This document shows positions 1 through 8,882 of a stretch of DNA of 45,369 bases, in pieces. The DNA is from Frankia sp. R82 (GTDB lineage Bacteria; Actinomycetota; Actinomycetes; Frankiales; Frankiaceae). Below the pieces are notes generated by a model that did not search any database, was not told the origin of the DNA, and worked only from the letters and a program-made list of their open reading frames with translations. Position 1 is the stretch's first letter, and every line of letters starts with the position of its first letter. Both the position numbers and the translations under genes were made by a program. The stretch is from the NCBI RefSeq assembly GCF_023716925.1, contig NZ_JAMQQG010000014.1, forward strand, positions 1 to 45,369, in the 5' to 3' direction.

Positions 1-728
1 CGGTGCGCGGCTACACCCGCTGCCAGCGCTGCGGGCGGTCCCGCTCGGTGTACCGGGTCTTCGGACTCTGCCGGGTCCACGCGGGTGAGCAGGGACTGGA
101 GGCCGAGACCAAGCGGGTCGGGCAGGGAGTCGTCGTGGCGGGCTGGCTGCGGACGGCTGCGGGTGATGATCTGGCCGGGCACGCCGACGACGACCGCGCC
201 GGGCGGCACTTTGCGCACCACGACGGCGTTGGCACCGATGCGGCTGTCGGCACCGACGGTGAACGGGCCGAGCACCTTGGCACCGGCGCCGATGACGACC
301 CGGTCGCCGATCGTCGGGTGTCGTTTGGTGGGTTCGAGGCTGGTGCCGCCGAGGGTGACACCGTGGTAGATCGTCACGTCGTTGCCGACCTCGGCGGTCT
401 CACCGATGACGACACCGGTGGCATGGTCGATGAACACGCCGTCGCCGACCTGGGCACCCGGGTGGATCTCGGCGCCGGTGAGCGCCCGGGCGACGGTGGC
501 GCCGACGCGGGCGGGCAGCGGCAGGCCGTGCGTCCACAGCCAGTGGTTGACCCGGTAGGCCCACAGCGCGTGGACGCCGGGGTAGCACAGGGCGACCTCA
601 AGGCTGGAGCGGGCGGCCGGGTCACGGTCGCGAGCGGCGCGCAGGTCGCGACGCAGCTGCCCGAACCCGGCCGCCCGGCGCCGGACGGGCAGGGGTGGGG
701 CGAGCCTGCGCGGGGCGGGCCTGGACAT
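1..728 (-). CDS. cysE: Serine O-acetyltransferase (epsilon type), cut by left edge
   Basis: Transfers acetyl from acetyl-CoA to L-serine to give O-acetylserine, the substrate of the neighbouring CysK. Reading from the ATG at 728, 242 residues are visible with no stop before the window edge, so the C-terminus is missing. The N-terminal helical part contains [20 protein letters not shown] and [17 protein letters not shown], typical of the short SAT family. It is followed by left-handed beta-helix hexapeptides including [40 protein letters not shown] and [20 protein letters not shown]. The catalytic histidines of the family are in the FIDHATG and IYHGVTLGG motifs. The start lies 2 bases beyond the cysK stop, so the two are almost certainly one transcript. 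The long frame on the opposite strand is a GC-driven shadow. Confidence 0.93.
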   Translation of the reverse strand, partial: MSRPAPRRLAPPLPVRRRAAGFGQLRRDLRAARDRDPAARSSLEVALCYPGVHALWAYRVNHWLWTHGLPLPARVGATVARALTGAEIHPGAQVGDGVFIDHATGVVIGETAEVGNDVTIYHGVTLGGTSLEPTKRHPTIGDRVVIGAGAKVLGPFTVGADSRIGANAVVVRKVPPGAVVVGVPGQIITRSRPQPARHDDSLPDPLGLGLQSLLTRVDPAESEDPVHRAGPPAALAAGVAAH

Positions 729-730
729 GG

Positions 731-1663
731 TCAGTCCTCGAGGCCGGCGAACAGCGGGGTGGACAGGTAGCGCTCACCGAAGTCGGGCAGCACGACGACG
801 ATCAGCTTTCCGGCGTTCTCCGGCCGGGCCGCGACCTTCAGCGCCGCCACCGCCGCGGCACCCGAGGAGATGCCGACGAGCAGTCCCTCCTCGCGGGCGA
901 GCCGGCGGGCGAGCACCATCGCGTCCTGCGCCTCGACCTGGACGATCTCATCCACGATGGCGGTGTCGAGCACCTTCGGGACGAAGCCGGCGCCGATGCC
1001 CTGGATGGGATGCGGCCCCTTCGCGCCGCCGGAGAGCACCGGGGACGCGGCCGGCTCCACGGCGACGAACCGGGCGGACGGCCGGCGCTCCTTGATGACC
1101 TCGGCGACACCGGTGATCGTGCCACCGGTGCCGACACCGGCGACGAGGATGTCGATCTGCCCGTCGGTGTCGCGCCAGATCTCCTCGGCGGTGGTCGCCC
1201 GGTGGATCGCCGCGTTCGCCGGGTTCTCGAACTGCTGCGGCATGAAGTAGCGGGAGTCACTCCTGGCGAGCTCCTCGGCCTTGGCGATCGCGCCACCCAT
1301 CCCCTCCGGACCGGGGGTGAGCACGAGCTGCGCGCCGTAGGCCCGCAGCAGCATGCGGCGTTCCACGCTCATCGTCTCGGGCATCGTCAGCACGCACTGG
1401 TAGCCGCGCGCCGCGCACACCATCGCCAGCGCGATCCCGGTGTTGCCGCTGGTCGGCTCGACGATGACCGTGCCCGGCCCGATCGCGCCGGCCGCCTCGG
1501 CGGCGTCGATGAGCGCGAGGCCGAGCCGGTCCTTGACGCTGTGCGCGGGGTTGAACGACTCGAGCTTGGCGACGACCTGCGCCCCCGCCCCCTCGGTGAC
1601 CCGGCGCAGCCGCACCAGCGGGGTGTTCCCCACCAGGTGCGTGATGTCCTCGGCGATCCTCAT
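731..1663 (-). CDS. cysK: O-acetylserine sulfhydrylase (cysteine synthase A)
   Basis: PLP enzyme that makes L-cysteine from O-acetylserine and sulfide. About 310 residues, the usual length. Diagnostic segments are [11 protein letters not shown] near the N-terminus, NPAHSVKDR carrying the PLP lysine, [12 protein letters not shown] (substrate loop), [10 protein letters not shown] (phosphate-binding glycine loop) and [12 protein letters not shown] near the C-terminus. I chose the ATG at 1663 rather than the in-frame ATG at 1684: it gives the canonical [16 protein letters not shown] start, and GAGGAG lies about 10 bases upstream as ribosome binding site. First gene of a cysK-cysE pair; the 316-bp gap upstream should hold its promoter. 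Confidence 0.96.
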   Translation of the reverse strand: MRIAEDITHLVGNTPLVRLRRVTEGAGAQVVAKLESFNPAHSVKDRLGLALIDAAEAAGAIGPGTVIVEPTSGNTGIALAMVCAARGYQCVLTMPETMSVERRMLLRAYGAQLVLTPGPEGMGGAIAKAEELARSDSRYFMPQQFENPANAAIHRATTAEEIWRDTDGQIDILVAGVGTGGTITGVAEVIKERRPSARFVAVEPAASPVLSGGAKGPHPIQGIGAGFVPKVLDTAIVDEIVQVEAQDAMVLARRLAREEGLLVGISSGAAAVAALKVAARPENAGKLIVVVLPDFGERYLSTPLFAGLED

Positions 1664-1979
1664 CGACGTCCCTACTCCTCGCACCCGTGCCCGCCCGTGT
1701 TCACGGGGCGCGCCCGGCCTCGTCGGCGTTCCGGTCCATCGGCAAGGGTATGTCGCGGGTCCGACCGGACCGCCCCCTGTGGGCCACCCGGCCCCGTTCC
1801 CGACCGTTCCCGACCGCTCCCGGAAAGTGCGCTGCCGTCTGCAGCCCGCCAGACCGGTCGGGCCTGCCGCGCGTCAGGTCAGCCGACGACCGCTGCTGCC
1901 AGCGTTTACCGACGGGCCGGATACAGTGAGCTGATTTCATCGTTGTAGGTGACCGACGCGCAGGTACGGGGGTCTGGCC
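1664..1979. promoter_or_regulatory. Divergent intergenic region, cysK / TIR-methyltransferase
   Basis: 316 bp between the divergent starts of cysK and the TIR-methyltransferase gene. No gene is recognisable. It contains a short degenerate repeat, CCCGTTCCCGACCGTTCCCG with a following CTCCCGG, around 1794-1822. A possible -10 hexamer TACAGT at 1922-1927 faces the TIR gene and would give a leader of about 45 bases. A purine-rich GGGGG run sits about 9 bases before the GTG at 1980. I cannot assign the cysK promoter with confidence. Confidence 0.4.
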
Positions 1980-4001
1980 GTGTCCATCGTGCATGGTGCC
2001 GGCCGGCCCGCGGGGGAACGCGGCGGGCCGGTCATCTTTGTCGGCAGCTCGGGGAAGTCGGTCGAACGCGGGATCGTCACGAGGCTCGCCTCGGAGCTGG
2101 TCGATCTCTTTGACCTGCATCTGTGGCGCAATGCCTTTCCCGCCGGCTCCTACATCCTGGATGTGCTGGTCGCCGAGCTGGACGTCGCGGACGGGGCGTT
2201 GCTGGTATTCGCCGCCGACGACGAGTACGCCCGCGAGGAGGGAGACTTCGTCGCAAGCCGGGACAACGTCATTCTCGAGTACGGCTTCTTTGTGGCGGGC
2301 CTGGGCCGGGACCGGGTCTTCATCGTCGCCGAGACCGGCGTCACCCTGCCCTCGGACCTGACCGGGCTGACGGTCGAGCGGTTCGATGCCCGTGACCAGG
2401 TCACGCTCGGGATCACCCTGGACAACTGCGCCCGGAAGATCAAGGAAAGGTGGCGCTACCTGCCGCCGCGACGCTCCGGCGGCATTGCGGACGACGGGCC
2501 TGCGGCCGCCTTCGGCTACGCGGAGACCCTGCGGCGGACCGGACGCCGGTTCGCCGACACCGTCGCCCGGGTCGAACAGGTGCCAGGCGCTCTGGTGGCT
2601 GGGGTGCCTGGCGGTGGAGTACCTGGCGGCGCCGAGCTCCCGCCCCGCGGCAACCAGGTGCCCGACTCGACGGTCGGTGGGGACGCGCTGGTGTTCGACT
2701 CGGCGGAGGCCGCACTGTCGACCTACGTCGAGGCCCTGGCCCGCGTCGAACGGCGTTTCTGGACGACGACCTTCCTGTCCAGCGGTTTCTGGAACAGCCC
2801 GCAGCCGGGCGTCCTGTCGGCCAACAACCGGATGATGAACCGGCTGCGGGTGTCCGTGGGACAGGCCCGGCGCCTGTTCCTGCTGGATTCCGAACCGGAG
2901 GCGGTGCTCGCCGGCATCCGCGCCGACCGTATCCATCTGCGGGCCGCCGGACGCAGCCGGGAGCTGCGCCGCAGCGCCAGCGAGTTCGAGCACATCAAGC
3001 GCAATGTGCGCCGGATGGTCGCCACCGGCTGCGAAGTACGGGTCGCCTTTGACTCGCAGGACCTGCACACGGCTCTCCCACCCGGACTTCTGGACAATCC
3101 AGAGGACACAGAGCTTGCGATCTACGACGACTTCCGCGTCGACGCCTTTGCGGGAGGCAGCGTCGGCCAGGTGCTCCAGGTGAAAAGCTTCTGCCCGACC
3201 GTCGAGCATTTCGAGACCTACCGGACGGCCGCCGAGGGATACTTCGACGACCTGTGGCAGCAGGCGCAGCCCATCGAGGGGTTTCTCGAAGCCATGCAGC
3301 GGGCGTTCGACTCGGCGCGCACCCACATCAGCTACACGTCGAACTGGCTGGTGGACTACGAGTTCGACCTCGACCGGGTGGACTCCCGCCTCAAGGCCGC
3401 GGAGGCCGCGCGGGTGCACGCCGTCCTCACCGCTGCGGGCCGCTGGGGAGAGGTGGGCCGCTACCTGGATGTCGGCACCTGCACCGGCCGCTACCTCCTG
3501 CTCATGCGGGATGCGGTGCGCCCCGACGGCGAGCTCGTGGGCATTGACGAGGACCTCGACTGTGTCCGGTTCACCGAGGCCGCCCTGGACCGGCACTGCC
3601 CACAGGAGACCCGGATCAGGGTCGAATGCTCGGACTTCCTCACCGTGCCGACGGACACCGGCCCGTTCGACACCATCACCTGCATGCTCGGCACCCTGTC
3701 CCACTTCGGCTGGAACCGGGCTCTTGACCACGATGACGCGTTGCAGGACGCGCTCGTCCTCATGCGCTCGCTGCTGGCGGACGACGGCCTGCTGATCCTC
3801 GGGACCTGGTCGCAGCTCGCTCGCGACCGGCACGCGATGTTGGCGATCTACCAGGACTCCGACCGGCACCAGCTGGCCCGTTGGACGCCGCCGATCGAGG
3901 AGCTGCACACCCGGCTGCGGGAGGCGGGCCTCGAGGTCGTCCGGTTCGAACGTCCGGAGGCCCGGCTCGACCTCACCGTGGCCCGGCCGGTCACGGCCTG
4001 A
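1980..4001 (+). CDS. TIR-like domain / SAM-dependent methyltransferase fusion
   Basis: 673 residues in three parts. Residues 17-155 match the predicted nucleotide-binding TIR-like family typified by CAP12/Pycsar TIR effectors: VIFVGSSG strand, LLVFAADDE, then RDNVILEYGFFVAGLGRDRV and LPSDLTGL. E100 in the LEYGFF motif sits where this family has its presumed NADase glutamate. Residues 235-470 are unassigned. Their pattern (RRLFLLDSE, GCEVRVAF, ELAIYDDFRVDAF, then EGYFDDLWQQA) loosely recalls a phospholipase-D-like fold without HKD motifs. Residues 490-673 are a class I methyltransferase: motif I YLDVGTCTGRYLL (495-507), GIDEDLD as the SAM-ribose acidic strand, SDFLTV and LLADDGLLILGTWS. Start is GTG at 1980. 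The next gene, 103 bp on, also begins with a TIR domain, so a shared defence role is likely. Substrates are unknown. Confidence 0.8.
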   Translation: MSIVHGAGRPAGERGGPVIFVGSSGKSVERGIVTRLASELVDLFDLHLWRNAFPAGSYILDVLVAELDVADGALLVFAADDEYAREEGDFVASRDNVILEYGFFVAGLGRDRVFIVAETGVTLPSDLTGLTVERFDARDQVTLGITLDNCARKIKERWRYLPPRRSGGIADDGPAAAFGYAETLRRTGRRFADTVARVEQVPGALVAGVPGGGVPGGAELPPRGNQVPDSTVGGDALVFDSAEAALSTYVEALARVERRFWTTTFLSSGFWNSPQPGVLSANNRMMNRLRVSVGQARRLFLLDSEPEAVLAGIRADRIHLRAAGRSRELRRSASEFEHIKRNVRRMVATGCEVRVAFDSQDLHTALPPGLLDNPEDTELAIYDDFRVDAFAGGSVGQVLQVKSFCPTVEHFETYRTAAEGYFDDLWQQAQPIEGFLEAMQRAFDSARTHISYTSNWLVDYEFDLDRVDSRLKAAEAARVHAVLTAAGRWGEVGRYLDVGTCTGRYLLLMRDAVRPDGELVGIDEDLDCVRFTEAALDRHCPQETRIRVECSDFLTVPTDTGPFDTITCMLGTLSHFGWNRALDHDDALQDALVLMRSLLADDGLLILGTWSQLARDRHAMLAIYQDSDRHQLARWTPPIEELHTRLREAGLEVVRFERPEARLDLTVARPVTA

Positions 4002-4092
4002 TCTCGCCGGTGCGACCGGGATCATCCGCACCGGCTGTCCACACCGTGGTCGGCTGGACGCCCGGACAACGGCAGACCGGAGGTCAACATGT

Positions 4093-4104
4093 CATGCTGA
4101 TCGG
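4093..4104 (+). promoter_or_regulatory. Possible leaderless -10 element for the TIR-NB-ARC gene
   Basis: CATGCT at 4093-4098 followed by GATCGG and the GTG start at 4105. Spacing and the GATCGG spacer are identical to those before the GNAT gene at 8166. The hexamer is one base off TANNNT. No Shine-Dalgarno-like run is visible, so transcription may start at or next to the start codon. It could also be chance; the gene may instead be read through from 1980-4001. Confidence 0.35.
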
Positions 4105-7100
4105 GTGATCGGCGGGGGCGACGAGGGCGCCCTCGACTGCTTCGTGTCGTACGCGCAGGACGCGCGCCCGTGGGCCGAGTGGATCGCCGACACGCTGGAG
4201 GTCGACGGCCTTCAGGTCGCCATCGACTGCTGGGACGTGGTGCCCGGCACCCACCGCATCGCCTGGCTCAACCGATCCACCCTCCACGCCCGCCAGACCA
4301 TCGCCGTGGTCTCCGACGGCTACCTGCGTTCCACCACCGCGGTGGACGAGTGGGGAGTCGCCTGGTCCGCCCGGCACGACCCGCCCGGACGACCCCGAGG
4401 TGACGGCGCGGGGCCCGCCGAGCCCGGCGAGCCCGGCGAGCCCGGCCGCAGGCTGCTGGTCGTGCGGGTCACCGAACAGCCGATTCCCGGGTTGCTGGGG
4501 CAGATCGCCCCGATCAACCTGGTCGACCTGAGCCCTCGCGCCGGACGGGAGGCGCTGCTTGCCGCCGTCCGGGGGGATCGGCCCGGCCACGAGGCCCGCG
4601 AGGCCCGCGCCGGCGGTCCGCCCCGGCATCCCTACCTGGCGCTGCATCCCAGCGAGCTGCCCACGGTGTGGAACGTGCCAACACCGCCGGTGGCGCTGGT
4701 GGGGCGGGAGACGTCCCTCGCCCGGGTGGACGCGGCGATGGCCCGGGCGCCGCTGGTCGCCGTCACCGGGCTCGCCGGGGTCGGCAAGACGAGCCTGGCC
4801 ACCGCGTACGTCCACGCGCACCGCGCCGAGTTCGACGCGGTCTGGTGGGTGCCCGCCGCCCAGCCCAGGCTGCTCGACGAGCGCATCCGCGCCCTCGCAC
4901 CGGAGCTGGGCCTGCCCGCCCACGCGCCGCCGGCCGCCGTGCTCGCCCAGCTCGACCGGGCCGAGGCCCGCTGGCTGATCGTCCTGGACAACGCCCCCGA
5001 CGCGGCCCTACCGGACTGGCTGCCCGTCCCGGGGCCGTTCGGGTCGGGCCGGGTGCTGGTGACCTCCCGCAATCCCGACTGGGACCGGCTCGGCGCGGCC
5101 GTCGCGCTGGCGCCGATGGAACGCCGGGAGTCCGTCGCGCTGCTCACCGACCGGATCGCCGGCATCGAGGCGACCATCGCCGGCCGCATCGCCGAGCAGC
5201 TCGGCGACCATCCGCTCGCCCTCGACCAGGCCGCGCACCGCATCCTCGCCGGACGGTTACCCGCCGAGACCTACCTGGCGGAACTCATCCGCGCCCCACG
5301 ACGTCTGCTGGCCGAGGGCGAGGCCCCCGGCCGTCCCGGCAGCACCGCCGCGAACCTGTGGGACGAGTCGCTGCGGGCCCTCGCCGCCGACTCCCCCGCC
5401 GCCGCGGAACTACTCCGCCTGGTGTCCCGCGCCGACGCCCAGGGCCTGCCGCTACGCCTGCTCACCGCCGACCCGCTCATGCTCGCCGACACCGTCGGCG
5501 CCCTGGAACGCTCGGGTCTCGCGCACCGGGACGGCCCGTCGGTCACGGCCCACCGGCTGGTCCGCGCCGCCGTCCGTGCCGACACCGCCCCCGACCACGC
5601 CGCCGAGCTCACCCGCACGCTGCGCCGCCTGCTGCGCACCGCCCTGCCCGAGCGGATCACCGCCACCCCGGACGCCTGGCCGGCCTGGCGCGAGCTGCTC
5701 CCCCACGTTCTCGCCGCCCTGGACGGCCCCGAGGACTCCGACGGCCCCAACGACCCCGACGGCCCCAACGACCCCGACGGCCCTGCCGAGACCGATCGCA
5801 CCGACGGCCGTTCGGCCGAGCGCCCATCCCGGCCGGACGACGACCTGCACGCCGCCTGGCTCGCCGAGCATGCCGCCGCCTACCTGGTCGAACACGGCCA
5901 GGGCCGGCAGGCCCTGCCACTCGCCCTGCGGGCCGTCGAAACCCGCGGACGACTCGCCGGCGCCGACCATCCCGACACCCTCACCGCCGGCGCCACCGCC
6001 ATCCACGCCGCGATCGCCGCCGACCGCCTCGCCGACGCGGGCCCGCTGGCCACCCGACTGCTCACCGAACGCCGCCGCATCCTCGGCCAGGACCATCCCG
6101 ACACCCTCGCCAGCGAGGCCACCCTCGCCACCGCCTACGAACGCGCCGGCCGCTTCGACCGCGCCCTGGAGCTCCTCCCCCACACCCTGGCCGACCGCAC
6201 CCGCCTGCTCGGCACCGAGCACCCCGACACCCTCGCCACCCGCCACCAGCTCGGCCGCGCCCACGACGGCGCCGGCCACCCCGACCAGGCCCTCGACCTG
6301 CTGCGCGCCGTGCGCACCGACCGCCGCCGCCTCCTCGGCGAGGACCACCCCGCCACCCTGGAAACCACCCACCAGCTCGCCGTCACCTACAGCCGCCGCG
6401 GCGCCTTCGGCGACGCCCTCCCCCTGCTCGAACGCACCCTCACCGCCCGCACCGCAGTCCTCGGCGAAGACCACCCCGACACCCTGCACACTCGCCACCA
6501 GCTCGGCGTCGTCCTCTCCGCGTCCGGTCGGCTCAGTGAGGGGACCCGGGAACTTGGCATCGCCCTTGACCGGCGCGAACATGTCCTTGGCCCTCGCCAT
6601 CGCGACACCGGCGAGAGCGCGCAGAGCCTCGCCGAGGCACACCTGAACAGCGGCAACACGGAGCGAGCTCTGTCACTGTTTGATCGAGCTCTTGCGGCCC
6701 GCGAGGACTCTCACGGCCCCGACCATCCGTTGACGAACCGCACGCGGGAAATCCTTTCCGAGGTGTACCTGCGTTTGGACCGTCCTGGCGACGCCGTCCC
6801 CCATCTCGAACGCGTTCTTGACGGATATGAGCAGACAGCTGGCGCGGCGTACATCCGAACCGTCGACGCCAGGGCCGACCTTGCCTCCGCCCTTCGTCGC
6901 AACGGCCAGGCGGAGGAGTCCATACCGCATCTGGAACAGGTGCTGGCGGACCGTGGCCGAGCTTTCGGCATCGCGGATTCCCGCACCCTGTGCACGGCGG
7001 ACGACCTCGTCGCGACCTATCAGGAGGCTGATCGACGGCACCTACCGAGAGCCCTCTGGCTCAGCCAGCGGACTCTGGAGACCCGCAGACATGTCCTCGG

Positions 7101-7350
7101 CCGTGCCCACCCCGACACCCGCGACAACGAGCACAGCCTCGGTGAGCTCTACCACCGGGCCGACCAGCCGCGAACCGCCGCCCAGCTCTACCGGGACGCA
7201 CTGCGTGAACGCATGCGCGAGGACGGGCCGTTCCACCCGGACACCATCCGGGCCCGTCGGTCCCTTGCCGACGCTCAGCAGGCCATTCAGACAGAACGGA
7301 ACCCGAGCGAGCGACCGTTCCAGGCCGAGCCGAGACGGGATCGCTGGTAA
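4105..7350 (+). CDS. TIR / NB-ARC / TPR protein (NLR-like)
   Basis: 1081 residues. Residues 8-160 form a TIR_2-type domain: DCFVSYAQDARPWAEWIADT opens it, and SDGYLRSTTAVDEW follows. E82, six residues after the conserved serine, aligns with the TIR NADase glutamate. Residues 195-400 are a STAND/NB-ARC ATPase with P-loop GLAGVGKTS (222-230), Walker B LIVLDN (291-296), VLVTSRNPDW and the GDHPLAL motif (367-373). From about 590 to 1060 there are tandem 42-residue TPRs of the kinesin-light-chain type, each carrying a variant of GxDHPDTLxTRxxLA. Linkers contain GEPGEP and GPNDPD repeats. Family logic: the TPRs sense a ligand, the ATPase oligomerises and TIR then consumes NAD. Codon use relaxes after about 6530, so the last TPRs may have a different origin. 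Same strand and 103 bp after the TIR-methyltransferase. Confidence 0.9.
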   Translation: MIGGGDEGALDCFVSYAQDARPWAEWIADTLEVDGLQVAIDCWDVVPGTHRIAWLNRSTLHARQTIAVVSDGYLRSTTAVDEWGVAWSARHDPPGRPRGDGAGPAEPGEPGEPGRRLLVVRVTEQPIPGLLGQIAPINLVDLSPRAGREALLAAVRGDRPGHEAREARAGGPPRHPYLALHPSELPTVWNVPTPPVALVGRETSLARVDAAMARAPLVAVTGLAGVGKTSLATAYVHAHRAEFDAVWWVPAAQPRLLDERIRALAPELGLPAHAPPAAVLAQLDRAEARWLIVLDNAPDAALPDWLPVPGPFGSGRVLVTSRNPDWDRLGAAVALAPMERRESVALLTDRIAGIEATIAGRIAEQLGDHPLALDQAAHRILAGRLPAETYLAELIRAPRRLLAEGEAPGRPGSTAANLWDESLRALAADSPAAAELLRLVSRADAQGLPLRLLTADPLMLADTVGALERSGLAHRDGPSVTAHRLVRAAVRADTAPDHAAELTRTLRRLLRTALPERITATPDAWPAWRELLPHVLAALDGPEDSDGPNDPDGPNDPDGPAETDRTDGRSAERPSRPDDDLHAAWLAEHAAAYLVEHGQGRQALPLALRAVETRGRLAGADHPDTLTAGATAIHAAIAADRLADAGPLATRLLTERRRILGQDHPDTLASEATLATAYERAGRFDRALELLPHTLADRTRLLGTEHPDTLATRHQLGRAHDGAGHPDQALDLLRAVRTDRRRLLGEDHPATLETTHQLAVTYSRRGAFGDALPLLERTLTARTAVLGEDHPDTLHTRHQLGVVLSASGRLSEGTRELGIALDRREHVLGPRHRDTGESAQSLAEAHLNSGNTERALSLFDRALAAREDSHGPDHPLTNRTREILSEVYLRLDRPGDAVPHLERVLDGYEQTAGAAYIRTVDARADLASALRRNGQAEESIPHLEQVLADRGRAFGIADSRTLCTADDLVATYQEADRRHLPRALWLSQRTLETRRHVLGRAHPDTRDNEHSLGELYHRADQPRTAAQLYRDALRERMREDGPFHPDTIRARRSLADAQQAIQTERNPSERPFQAEPRRDRW

Positions 7351-7383
7351 CCAGAGGTTCCAGGGCGGCGTCCGATGGCGCGG

Positions 7384-7860
7384 TCAGTCGCCGCGATCGC
7401 CGCCGTCAGAGCCGCCTGCACCGGACTCTCCTGCATCGGGCCTCAGCAACCTGTCCAGCTCGCTCTCCCGGGCCCTACGCGCGGACAGGTCCTCTTCGGA
7501 CGGACGCCGATCCCGCGCTTCGCGCTCGGCCTCCTGCCGTTCCCGCCGAAGCCGCTGGAGCAGCTCCTCAGACCACTTCTCAGACTGCTCGGCGAAGAGC
7601 TGGTTGGTCACGTCGTTGCCGTGGCGGGCGTCCCAGACCCGGCTGGACGAGCCGTCCCAGTCCACGGGACGCAGTAACGGGCGACCGTCGCCGCCTGGTG
7701 CATCAGCATCGGTCCTGGCCGCATCGACGTCGAACTCCTCAAGCCCGGACTGGTCGGGGCCGGCCGGCATAGGACCACCCGCCTCCGCCGATTCTACAGG
7801 CAATGGAGAGGTCGCACTGGAGTCGGGCTGCCTACCAGATGAGTCGTCTGGCCTTGCCAT
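7384..7860 (-). CDS. Small charged protein of unknown function
   Basis: 158 residues, not recognised. The N-terminal half is Pro/Gly/Asp-rich and looks disordered. A short ordered motif, VDWDGSSSRVWDARHGNDVT, is followed by a long charged helix rich in Glu and Arg (QLFAEQSEKWSEELLQRL onward), probably a coiled coil. The tail is Gly/Asp-rich. It ends 33 bp from the end of the TIR-NB-ARC-TPR gene, convergently, and starts at ATG 7860 opposite the GNAT gene. No membrane segment or signal peptide. It may be an accessory factor of the neighbouring defence genes, but only position suggests this. Confidence 0.6.
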   Translation of the reverse strand: MARPDDSSGRQPDSSATSPLPVESAEAGGPMPAGPDQSGLEEFDVDAARTDADAPGGDGRPLLRPVDWDGSSSRVWDARHGNDVTNQLFAEQSEKWSEELLQRLRRERQEAEREARDRRPSEEDLSARRARESELDRLLRPDAGESGAGGSDGGDRGD

Positions 7861-8165
7861 CCACGTCCCTTCCAGAAATCGGCGGTGACAACGTCAGTAT
7901 ATGTGTTTGCGCGCGTTTTCGACGACAGTCCGAAACACACATGGACGCCGACGTTCCTCGGCCCGCACCAAGCACGACCTTGATCCCAAACCGGCTTCGG
8001 CCATAGATCGGGGCCAGTCAGCGACACTTCACGCCGCACCGCATCGCAAATGACATCCGCGACACATGCTGCGATACTCGGCCGCCCTCCTGGTGCGGCT
8101 GGCGTCAACCAGCCACCTCCGACACGTACCCGTGATGCGGTGGCGAGACCTTCTACTCTGATCGG
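7861..8165. promoter_or_regulatory. Divergent intergenic region, charged protein / GNAT
   Basis: 305 bp with lower GC than its surroundings and no convincing gene. It holds an inverted repeat, TGTGTTT at 7902-7908 and AAACACA at 7933-7939, on the side of the charged-protein gene. The likely GNAT -10 element is at its right end. Confidence 0.35.
8154..8165 (+). promoter_or_regulatory. Leaderless -10 element for the GNAT gene
   Basis: TACTCT at 8154-8159 fits TANNNT and is followed by GATCGG and the ATG at 8166, so the transcript probably begins at the start codon. There is no Shine-Dalgarno run. The hexamer-to-start spacing of 6 is in the range known for actinobacterial leaderless genes. Confidence 0.45.
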
Positions 8166-8702
8166 ATGCCTTCGGTGGAGATCCGCACCTGCGATCAAAG
8201 TGATCTTGAGATCCTTGACCGATACATCCCGACAGGAGGCCAGATGAGCCATCACCGCCGGCGGTTCGAACGGCAGAGTAGGGGCACTGCCGCATACCTC
8301 GTGGCCTGGCTTGCCGGGCGGCCCGTGGGACATCTACTGATCATCTGGGCGGGCTGCGACGTCGACCAGGTGCGCTGGGAGACCGCTGGATGCCCAGAGC
8401 TGAACGCGCTTGGGGTTTGGCCACCGGAGCAGCGCCGGCAGGGGACAGGCCGGGAGCTTCTTCGTCAGGCCGAGATGCTGGTCTCCGCGCACGGCTACCG
8501 AGTGGTCGGGCTTGGCGTGGCCAACGGCAACCTCGAAGCTACCCGCCTCTACCGAAGCCTCGGTTATGTCGCGCGGGTGCAACGTTATGTCGATCGTTGG
8601 ACCTGGGTCGACCATGATGGCGTGGAGCACGAAGAAGCAGAGGAGGCGAGTTTTCTCGTCAAGTACCTCGAGACCGCAAAGAAAAGATCGCCGATTTATT
8701 GA
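8166..8702 (+). CDS. GNAT-family N-acetyltransferase
   Basis: 178 residues, one GNAT fold. VEIRTCDQSDLEIL is the usual first strand and helix. YLVAWLAGRPVGHLLIIWAG is the central hairpin, LNALGVWPPEQRRQGTGREL is strand 4 plus the acetyl-CoA-binding motif A (Q/R-x-x-G-x-G/A, residues about 90-98), and GVANGNLEATRLYRSLGYV is motif B. The substrate cannot be told from sequence. It lies between the NLR-like gene and the 3' end of the DISARM operon and is convergent with drmC. An unrelated cargo gene is possible, though GNATs also occur as toxins or modifiers in such islands. Confidence 0.85.
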   Translation: MPSVEIRTCDQSDLEILDRYIPTGGQMSHHRRRFERQSRGTAAYLVAWLAGRPVGHLLIIWAGCDVDQVRWETAGCPELNALGVWPPEQRRQGTGRELLRQAEMLVSAHGYRVVGLGVANGNLEATRLYRSLGYVARVQRYVDRWTWVDHDGVEHEEAEEASFLVKYLETAKKRSPIY

Positions 8703-8882
8703 ATTTTTCCGGGTAGCCCTTCGGCGGCGTTGCATGACGATAGGTGGTGTGCTGCCAGTCAGACAGTTCTGCGGCGCCCGACGTTCAGGCCGTCAGACGT
8801 TCACAGGAACTGTTCAACGGGTGGCAGTAGTACAACAGCCAAGAGTCGCACGGCGATGTCGGAGCGGGCGGGACCAGGATGC

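Noticed and set aside
1701-4031. 776-codon open frame on the minus strand opposite the TIR-methyltransferase gene
   Set aside because: No family pattern, runs through the cysK promoter region, and mirrors the GC-rich coding frame of the real gene.
7794-8333. 179-codon minus-strand frame over the divergent promoter and GNAT start
   Set aside because: Overlaps a clear GNAT gene and the start of the charged-protein gene, with no recognisable fold.
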